From Bin87 sp963666865 (GTDB lineage Bacteria; Chloroflexota; Dehalococcoidia; Lucifugimonadales; UBA3495), in contig OY763072.1 of assembly GCA_963666865.1 (NCBI GenBank), positions 2,480,001 to 2,544,000 of the forward strand: a stretch of 64,000 bases of DNA, written 5' to 3'. The number at the start of each line of letters is the position of its first letter. The stretch's first letter is position 1. Positions 53,201-61,000 of this stretch are shown piece after piece. The notes under the pieces are model-generated. The model was not told the DNA's origin and did no database searches. It was given only the letters and a program-made list of their open reading frames with translations. The translations under genes were made by a program, and so were the position numbers.

Positions 53201-56200
53201 CGCGGCCAGCGGCGGCGGTTACAACGGCAAGTCCGCGTCCCTGACGGCGACAGAGATAGACGGCACCGGCCAGATCGTCCTGCGGAACGCCGCCGACAAC
53301 GCCGACATAACCGCGATAGACGTGCCGGAGCAGGGCAGCGCCACCTACAAGGTGAAACTGAGCCATCTGCCCGCCGGAAACGTCACCGTCACGCTGGCCC
53401 TCCAGTCGACGGCCGACGGCGGGGACCCCAACATCACCGCCAGCGCCACGACGCTCAGCTTCAACACGCAAAACTGGAACACGGCGCAGGAGGTCACCCT
53501 GAGCGCCGCCGACGACGCCGACACGATGGCCGGGACGCGCAACATCGTCCACACGGCATCCGGCGGCGGGTACAACACCGCCACCACCGCCAAGACCCTG
53601 ACCGCGACGGAAATGGAGAACGACTACGGCGTCAGCCTGAGCGAATTCACCAAGACGGTGACCGAGGGCAGCACGGCCACCTACACCGTAAAGCTCAGCG
53701 TCTTGCCCACCGGCAACGTCACCGTCGCCATCGCCAAGGCGACGGGCGGCGACGCGAGCATCACCGCATCGCCTGCAACACTCAACTTCACGGCGAACGA
53801 CTACAACACGGCGCAGACGGTCACCCTGACCGCCGCCGAGGACAACACGGACATCGTGAACGGTACGGCCACCTTCACCCATACGGCCAGCGGCGCCAAC
53901 TACGGCAACACCCCGGTCGCATCCCTAACCGCTACGGAGTCGGACAACGACACCGGCACGGTATTGCTGCGGAACGACACCGACAGCGCGGACATAACCA
54001 CCATCGACGTGCCGGAGAACACCAGCAACACCACCTACAAGGTGAAACTGAGCCATCAGCCGTCCGGCAACGTCACCGTCCGGCTCACCTACGCCAGCGG
54101 CGGCGATACCAACATCACCGCCAGCCCGACGACGCTCAGTTTCAATGCGACCAACTGGAGCACGGCTAAGACCGTGACCCTGCGCGCCGCAGACGACGCC
54201 GACCTGATCAACGGCTCCCGCACCATCACCCACACCGCATCCGGCGGCGGTTACACCGCTACGGCGGATCTCGTCGCAACCGAGGCGGAGAACGACAAGG
54301 CCATAATCCTCACGCCCGCCACCCTATCGGTAGGCGAGGGCAGCACGGCCACCTACACCGTCAAGCTCAGCGCCGAGCCAACCGACAGCGTCACCGTAAC
54401 CATCACGGAAGGCACCACCGCGCCGAACAACGACACGAGCATCACCGTCACGTCCACCAAGACGCTGACGTTTACCGCAGGCGTCTCGGGCAACTGGGAC
54501 GCGGCGCAGACCGTCACCGTCTCTGCCGCGGCGGATGACGCCGACCTGACCAACGGCAGCCGCGCCATCAACCACACCGCGACGAGCGTGGACACCGGCT
54601 ACAACAACATTACCGCGTCCCTCACGGCAACGGAGGCGGACGACGACGAAATCACCACCGGCGCCATCAAGCTCAGGAACGCCGACGACGACGACGACAT
54701 CACCACGCAGGGCGTGGGAGAAGGCGCCACCGCCACCTACAAGGTGAAACTGGCCCAGGAGCCCCGGGCCGACGTCACCGTCACCATCGCGGAGGGCTCG
54801 GGCGACACGGACATCACCGTCAGCAGCCCGTCCAATAAGACGCTGACGTTCACGCCGAGCAACTGGAACACGGCGCAGTCCGTCACCCTGTCCGCCATGC
54901 AGGACAGCGGGATGGGGTTCGGCAGCCGCACCATCACCCACACCGCATCCGGCGATGGCAGCGGCTACGCCAGCGCCACCGCCGTCAACCTCACGGCGCA
55001 GGAGTGGGACGACGACGTGTTGATACAGCTCATGGACACCAGCAACAACGACACCAACGCCATGACCATCAAGGAGGGCACCGCCAAGAACTACACGGTG
55101 AAGTTGAGCGCCCAGCCGCTAGGTGATGTCACCATCACGCTGTCCGGGACCGGCGACAACGACATCAAATTTGACGCCGACCTCGATCTGGAGGGCGACG
55201 ACAGCGAGATGATCCTCAACGCGACCAACTGGAGCGACGGCAAAGAGGTCGCCGTCAGAGCCGCCCCGGACAGCGATAGCAGCAATGGCGCCAAGACCAT
55301 CACCCACCGGGCCAGCGGCGGCGGCTACGACTACGCCGCAGTCGCGACCCTCACCGCAACGGAGGATGACGGGCCTTCCCTGTACGTGAACCCGGCGACC
55401 ATCACCGCCACCACCGCCACGCTTACGGTGTACGGCCATACGGGCAACTGGTACTACAAGGCCACCGCCAGCCCGCACAACACCTGCTCCACCGTCCAGA
55501 CCGGAACGGCCACCGTCACCGGGCTGACCAAGGGCACGACATACACTTACACGGCCTACACCGACTCCGGGTGCACCACCGCCAACACGCTGACGCCCCA
55601 GGCCGTGTTCAGAACGGCTAACCCGACGCTGACGCAATCCGCCGTCACGGCGACCACGGCCACGCTGACCCTCGGCAACTGGAACACAGACAGCGCCAAG
55701 GACGGCAGTTGGTACTACATGTCCAACGCCGCCCCGCACGCTATCTGCTCTTCCGCCCAAAGCTCGCTCACGGTCGACCTCACCGGCCTGTCCAAGAGCA
55801 CGAGCTACACCTACAAGGCGTACAGCGACAGCAGTTGCACGACCGAGGTCGCCGCGACGAATGCGTTCAGCACGCTTACCCCGGCGCTGACGTCCAGTCC
55901 TAGCAACACCTATATTCAGCTCACGCTCAACGGCTGGAACATCAGCAAGGACGGCAACTGGTACCTCAAGCAGGACCAGACCTGTGGCAATACCGCAATC
56001 ACGACGACCGAGCATATCGCCATCAGTCTAACCCCCGGCACGTCGTACACCTTCCGGGCGTACAGCGACAGCGCCTGCACAGCCGGCAACGAAATCACCG
56101 CAGCGCACACGGTCAGCACCACCGGCAACCAAAACCCGCAGGGGCAGCAGGAATCGAACCCGCCGGCCAGCGTGGGCAGCGTCAGCGCCAGCCGCAGCGA

Positions 56201-57542
56201 CGGCGGCATCGTGGCCTCCTGGCCGGTGGCCGCCACCGCCACCAAGTACCACGTCAACTACACCACCGACACCGGGCACAGCAAGAGCTGGACGGTGGCC
56301 GCCATGGAACATCCCACCAACAGCATCACCATCGCCGACGCCGACGACGCCAAGTCTTACATCGTGGCGGTGCGGGCCGGCAACGCGGCCGGCTGGGGCG
56401 GCTGGGTCAACTCCGACGCGGTGCCGCCGGCGGTGACGACGCCCGGCAGCGTGTCCGGCCTCAGCGCCAACCGGAGCGACGGCGGCATCGTCGCCAGTTG
56501 GGACGCTCCCGCCGGGGCCACCAAGTACCACGTCAACTACACCACCGATACGGGGCACAACAAGAGCTGGTCGGTGGCGGCTATGGATCACCCCACCAAC
56601 AGCATAACCATCAGCGAAGCGGACGACGCCGAGGGGTACATCGTGGCGGTGCGGGCCGGCAACGGGGCCGGCTGGAGCGGCTGGGTCAACTCCGCTGCCG
56701 TGCCGCCGGCGGTGACGCCGCCCGGCAACGTGTCCGGCCTCAGCGCCAGCCGCAGCAACGGCGGCATCGTCGCGTCCTGGGACGCCGCCGCCGGAGCGAC
56801 CAAGTATCACGTCACCTACACCACCAACAGCGGCGGGAGCTGGTCGCTGGCCGCCGCGGAGCACGCCACCACCAGCATCACCATCGCCAACGCCGACAAC
56901 GCCAAGTCGTACGTCGTGGCGGTGCGGGCCGGCAACTCCGCCGGCTGGAGCGGCTGGGTCAACTCCGCCGCCGTCCCGCCGGCAGTGACCCCGCCCGGCA
57001 ATGTCACCGGCCTCAGCGCCAGCCGCAGCGACGGCAGCATCGTCGCGTCCTGGGACGCCGCCGCCGGGGCCACGGGCTACCACGTGGTGTACAGCGACGA
57101 CGGCAAGGCCAGCTGGACCCGGGTCGCCACCGACCACGGCGGCACGTCGTACACCATCAGCGGGGCCGATGCTAGCCTGGCCTACGTGGTGGGGGTGCAG
57201 GCGGTGAACTCCGCCGGCGGCAGCGGCTGGGTCAACTCCAACACCGTGCCGGCGGTGACGCCGCCGCCGGGCAGCGTCGGGTCGGTCACCGCCACGCACA
57301 ACGGCGCCACCGTGTCCGTCGCCTGGGACGCCGCCGACGGCGCCACCGGCTACGACGTGGTGTACAGCGACGACGGCAAGGCCAGCTGGACCCGCGCCGC
57401 CACCAACCAGAGCGGGGCTTCCTACACGCTGGACAACGCGGACAGCGGCAAGACCTACGTCTTCGGCGTCCGTGCCGTCAACGACGCCGGCGCCAGCGGC
57501 TGGACCAACTCGGCGCCGGCGTCGCACAGCGGGGGCGGTTAG
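50295..57542 (+). CDS. Largest secreted surface protein: Calx-beta-like repeats, Cys modules and FnIII
   Basis: 2415 aa. Signal peptide/membrane segment 1-42 (LLGLALLLIAAAALVLVLPG). About 14 repeats of 95-105 residues follow, each with V-x-E-G-x-x-x-x-Y-x-V-K-L, then D-x-x-I-T-V near the middle, then SNWNTAQTVTVSAAED, then N-G-T-x-x-I-x-H-T-A-S-G-G-G-Y and T-A-T-E: Calx-beta-like folds probably binding calcium. Next come three Cys modules (GNWYYKATASPHNTC ... YTAYTDSGC) at about 1700-1950, then five FnIII domains (YHVNYTTDTGHSKSW type) to the end at SHSGGG. No sorting signal. Likely a long extracellular fibre or adhesin. Confidence 0.78.
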   Translation: MLNQLTTLTGNRLGRAALLGLALLLIAAAALVLVLPGRIAATASPGLVIEGHIVSGSNIYAYEGQWSFYTVRLATKPTADVTVTLKPHNDSSKSVHVRWLSGGKDKKGKKSEKITTFTPSNWNTPQTVYIWGHGDERGVADEVDWVYHIADSDDPDYDFQEVYKGWVTDDDGLSFSPSASSLTVTEKGSATYKVSLVTQPTGNVNVSFAVAGDESITVSPSSLTFTGSNYLSEQTVTVSAAADADTANGTAVITHTANGANYTYHRVRLSVTESDTGVNTPPATPTATPTPGPSVSLVVTTPAECDKDTLDTNDNPVDGMKVAQGESCTFNVKLGKQPNADVPVHVYEYGDADGVLSQSPAKLVFTTSNWNTKQTVTVTSSATQYHGLRQANLLIRTGHTDDTTGYHNLPWTYLRVNQVKGAGILTTGRGLTHSGGNSAVSVTEGASVTYDLKLNTKPTHDVTITIAQPTSGDADLTLVGVESDNQVVRTFTPSNWNTAQQVTIAAAQDVDLVNGTRAFVHTAASDDADYNGKKTNVTATEVEDDKAALVLSSTAVTVPEGGSATYTVKLSNQPNAGVAVRVGTVTTGDSDITVNGEPVTLNFSTSNWNVAQTITVSAAEDGDDIAGTRNIANSATGAEFAGVAVDVTATESDNDRRGFVVSPTGPVHMNEGGTHTYTIKLGTEPTADVAVALSVEGDSDITVSPASLTFTSGNYGTAQTVTITAADDNTDYADDTATIGHGITTTDAIYTEQFIPTMYVTAADNDAALMLSVKALQVAEGGTANYTVKLTNQPTGDVTVTIAEATSTSDDSDITVSNPSNKRLTFTTSNWNTPQTVTLRAANDTDAINGTRAITHTASGGGFSGTPAETLTATESDRGSELNLQNALDTGNVSSLSVAEGSSSSYRLKLDAQPAANVTVALTVTGDSDITVNPASLTFTSQNYSTLQTVTVSAATDGDLANGTATISHAASGGGYNGKSASLTATEIDGTGQIVLRNAADNADITAIDVPEQGSATYKVKLSHLPAGNVTVTLALQSTADGGDPNITASATTLSFNTQNWNTAQEVTLSAADDADTMAGTRNIVHTASGGGYNTATTAKTLTATEMENDYGVSLSEFTKTVTEGSTATYTVKLSVLPTGNVTVAIAKATGGDASITASPATLNFTANDYNTAQTVTLTAAEDNTDIVNGTATFTHTASGANYGNTPVASLTATESDNDTGTVLLRNDTDSADITTIDVPENTSNTTYKVKLSHQPSGNVTVRLTYASGGDTNITASPTTLSFNATNWSTAKTVTLRAADDADLINGSRTITHTASGGGYTATADLVATEAENDKAIILTPATLSVGEGSTATYTVKLSAEPTDSVTVTITEGTTAPNNDTSITVTSTKTLTFTAGVSGNWDAAQTVTVSAAADDADLTNGSRAINHTATSVDTGYNNITASLTATEADDDEITTGAIKLRNADDDDDITTQGVGEGATATYKVKLAQEPRADVTVTIAEGSGDTDITVSSPSNKTLTFTPSNWNTAQSVTLSAMQDSGMGFGSRTITHTASGDGSGYASATAVNLTAQEWDDDVLIQLMDTSNNDTNAMTIKEGTAKNYTVKLSAQPLGDVTITLSGTGDNDIKFDADLDLEGDDSEMILNATNWSDGKEVAVRAAPDSDSSNGAKTITHRASGGGYDYAAVATLTATEDDGPSLYVNPATITATTATLTVYGHTGNWYYKATASPHNTCSTVQTGTATVTGLTKGTTYTYTAYTDSGCTTANTLTPQAVFRTANPTLTQSAVTATTATLTLGNWNTDSAKDGSWYYMSNAAPHAICSSAQSSLTVDLTGLSKSTSYTYKAYSDSSCTTEVAATNAFSTLTPALTSSPSNTYIQLTLNGWNISKDGNWYLKQDQTCGNTAITTTEHIAISLTPGTSYTFRAYSDSACTAGNEITAAHTVSTTGNQNPQGQQESNPPASVGSVSASRSDGGIVASWPVAATATKYHVNYTTDTGHSKSWTVAAMEHPTNSITIADADDAKSYIVAVRAGNAAGWGGWVNSDAVPPAVTTPGSVSGLSANRSDGGIVASWDAPAGATKYHVNYTTDTGHNKSWSVAAMDHPTNSITISEADDAEGYIVAVRAGNGAGWSGWVNSAAVPPAVTPPGNVSGLSASRSNGGIVASWDAAAGATKYHVTYTTNSGGSWSLAAAEHATTSITIANADNAKSYVVAVRAGNSAGWSGWVNSAAVPPAVTPPGNVTGLSASRSDGSIVASWDAAAGATGYHVVYSDDGKASWTRVATDHGGTSYTISGADASLAYVVGVQAVNSAGGSGWVNSNTVPAVTPPPGSVGSVTATHNGATVSVAWDAADGATGYDVVYSDDGKASWTRAATNQSGASYTLDNADSGKTYVFGVRAVNDAGASGWTNSAPASHSGGG

Positions 57543-57602
57543 GCGGCGCGGCAAGCAGAACGACGGATCATGGGCACCCGTGAGGATCTGAGGGGGTCAA
57601 CT

Positions 57603-57665
57603 ATGAGAAAGGTCCCAATGAAGACTATGCAGAAAGTTCTGGCCGGTCTGGCTCTGCTGACAGCT
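57603..57665 (+). pseudogene. Signal-peptide stub cut by an IS1380 fragment
   Basis: GAGGGGG then ATG, reading MRKVPMKTMQKVLAGLALLT AAS, a clear export signal. The frame then runs into the transposase fragment and loses sense. The rest of this exported-protein gene is gone. Confidence 0.55.
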
Positions 57666-57838
57666 GCCTCAACATTAGCGCGACCCGGCGCATCTCCCAG
57701 GTCAACGTGGCGGTCCACCAGCTCGCCCAGTCCCAGGTGATGGGCCAGGGTGGCGGGCAAGAGCAGCCCCGCATTGGCCACCAGGCGCTGATCATCAAAG
57801 GCAACGTGGATGCGGTCGGGCTGGTCGCGTGGTAGCAT
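57665..57838 (-). mobile_element. IS1380 transposase N-terminal fragment
   Basis: About 58 codons from the start at 57838: DRIHVAFDDQRLVANAGLLL, then HLGLGELVDRHVDLGDAPGR. This is the conserved N-terminus of IS1380 transposases. GAGGAGC lies upstream of the start. The catalytic part is missing. Confidence 0.75.
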
Positions 57839-58066
57839 CTTTTGGGTGCTCCTCGTTTCGGGTCGGTTTGGTATCTCACAAACCATTATCCCCGAAGCCG
57901 GGAGCACTTTCTCATCCCCTCAGCCCCCCGCCACACTCGGCTTTTCGGTGGATTGGGGATAAGTCCGTGCCCGTATTCGCAATCCCGAACATAGTCGATC
58001 GTCTGTGTACAACGTGATGAAAGTATGATATGAATAGCATGGATTCGGTGTTTTGCGCTGATATAT

Positions 58067-58080
58067 GATCCAGTAGGATC
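58067..58080. promoter_or_regulatory. Palindrome before the last surface gene
   Basis: GATCC-AGTA-GGATC in an AT-rich island (57990-58090), 7 bp from the start codon; binding here would interfere with transcription or translation start. Confidence 0.4.
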
Positions 58081-58087
58081 GATTTTG

Positions 58088-61000
58088 ATGATGTACACTG
58101 AATATATCCGCAATGGGATAACCGACCCCATACGCCAAGCTGGGCGCTTCATCAACGCCCGTCGACCCACGCTGCCGGTACTGCTGGCCGCTGGGCTTCT
58201 GCTGGCGCTGGTGGCAACGGCCCTGACCACGGCGGGAGTAGCCGCAGCGGACGAAGCGGAGCCGTGGGCTAACCCCGCGGTGGCGGCGGCGGAACTGGCA
58301 TTGCCCCCGGCACTACCGGACCACTCCGTAGCGGCCAGCGATGCGCCGCGCTTCCAGCAGATCAGCGCCGGCGGTGGGCACAGCTGCGGCATACTGACTG
58401 GCGGCGCGGTCGTCTGCTGGGGCGACGATAGTGCAGGTCAAGCCACGCCGCCGTCGGGAACCTTTCAGCAGGTCAGCGCCGGCGATTGGCATACCTGCGG
58501 CGTGCGGACCGACGGCGCGGTCGCCTGCTGGGGCGATGATGAATACGGTCAAGCCACCCCGCTGTCGGGAACCTTTCAGCAGGCCAGCGCCGGCAGTTGG
58601 CATACCTGCGGCGTGCGGACCGACGACGCGGTCGCCTGCTGGGGCTATGATGAATACGGTCAAGCCACGCCGCCGTCGGGAACCTTTCAGCAGGCCAGCG
58701 CCGGCAGTTGGCATACCTGCGGCGTGCGGACCGACGGCGCGGTCGCCTGCTGGGGCCGGAATAGTAATGGTCAAGCTACACCACCGTCGGGGACCTTTCA
58801 GCAAGTCAGCGCCGGCAGTTGGCATACCTGCGGCGTGCGGACCGACGGCGCGGTCGCCTGCTGGGGCTATGATGAATACGGTCAAGCCACGCCGCCGTCG
58901 GGAACCTTCCGGCAGATCAGTGCCGGTGGGGGGCATACCTGCGGCGTGCGGACCGACGGCGCGGTCGCCTGCTGGGGCGATGATGAATACGGTCGAGCCA
59001 CGCCGCCGTCGGGAACCTTTCAGCAGGTCAGCGCCGGCGATTGGCATACCTGCGGCGTGCGGACCGACGACGCGGTCGCCTGCTGGGGCGGTGATGATTA
59101 CGGACAAGCCACTCCGCCGGCGACTGTAGTGGGCGACTCCGTTGCGCCGACCAACGTCGTGGCTACTACCGATGGTGTTTCTACGGTCTCGGTCAGTTGG
59201 ACGGCGGGCGGGAACGCGGTGAGCCACTCGGTTTACTTGTATAGTCTGGACTCTGACCTCGTGCCGACAGAAGCGACGCCCAACGGCAGTTCGCATATTT
59301 TCAGCGATGTTCCCCCAGGCGACTACGTCGTCTTTGTGGTGGCCTATGACGCTGACGGAAACCTACAGTACACATCCAGCAATCTGGTAAGGGTGGAGAG
59401 CTACGCAATAGCCCCGGTTCCAACGCCGACCGGACACTACGACGCCGACAACGACGGCCTCATCGAGGTGTCCAACTTGGCCCAACTGGACGCCATCCGC
59501 TACGACCTGGACGGCGACGGCGCGGTTGATGACTCCGCCGATGCCAGCGCATACGCCGCCGCATTCCCGGCCTCGGTTGCCAATATGGGCTGTCCCGCCG
59601 ACGGCTGCACCGGCTACGAACTAACCGCCGACTTGGACTTTGACACCAACAGCAACGGCCGGGCCGACGCCGGCGATGCCTACTGGAACGACGGTACTGG
59701 TTGGTTCCCCATTGCGAACCGAACTCACAGCAACGGCTTCAGCGCCATCTTTGACGGCAATGGGCGCACTATTTCCAACCTGTACACGGACCGTCATGTC
59801 CTCGATCCTGATAAAGATGATGGCGGCCTTTTTAAGAGTATCGACGAAGGTGGCACTGTCAAACGGATGGGGTTGCTCTCGGTTAACATCATTGTGGGCA
59901 CCCCCGGTCAACTTACCAACGTCCGCTACGTTGGCGGCTTGGTCGGGTACAGCAGAGGAACGATTGCCGACTGCTACGTCACCGGCAGTGTAACCAACGG
60001 CGGAGGCCACACCGGCGGTCTGGTGGGATCCAACCGAGGTGCCATCACCGGCAGCTATGCCGATGTCGACGTAACGGGCAACTCAAAATCAGAAGCAGAC
60101 ACCGGCGATTACCTCGGGTTCGCTACCGGCGGCCTGGCCGGGGCGAATCATGGAACAATCATCGGAAGCCGCGCTATCGGCAACGTAATCAGCAATGCGG
60201 TGGGCAGCAGAGTGTTTCCTATAGTGGGCGGCCTGGCCGGATTCAACCGACAAGGTGCCATCACTGCTAGCTATGCCACCGGCAGGGTAACCAGCAACCA
60301 GACCGGCAATTACGTGAACGGCAGTGTAGGTGGCCTGGTTGGGAGCAGCGATGAAGCCACAATCACCGCCAGCTACGCCACGGGTAACGTGAACAGCAGT
60401 GGCGCTGCTACAACAGGCGGCTTGGTTGGGGGTAGCCACCGGGGGAGCTCGATTGTTGACAGTTACGCTATCGGTCACATATCCGGCCTGGAGAATCACA
60501 TCGGCGGCTTGGTCGGGTGGCAAAGCAGCAGCACCGTCACCGCCAGTTACTGGAACACCCGAACCTCCGGCCTGACCACAAGCGACGGCGGCGTCGGCAA
60601 AACCACCGACGAGCTACAATCGCCCACCAATGACAATCCCGGCATCTATTCCACATGGGACAAAGCGGTTTGGGACTTCGGCGACCAAGACGAGTATCCC
60701 ACCCTGCGCAACGTTGGCTCCGGAATCGTTGCGCCGCCTACCCCGTCCGGGGACTACGACGCCGACGATGACGGCCTAATCGAAATCTCCAACCTGGCCC
60801 AGCTGGACGCCATCCGCTATGACCTGGACGGCGACGGCCTAGCCGACGTTTACTTCCATGACGACTACTTCGACGACACATCCGTGACCGCCTACGCGGC
60901 CGCTTTCCCCAAAGCCGCGGCCAACATGGGCTGCCCGTCCTCCGGCTGCACCGGCTACGAACTCACCGCCGACCTGGACTTTGATACCAACGGCAACGGC

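Noticed and set aside
50800..57500. Regularly spaced DNA repeats that might suggest a CRISPR array
   Set aside because: Repeats are about 300 bp apart, diverged and protein-coding; no short identical direct repeats with unique spacers and no cas genes were seen.
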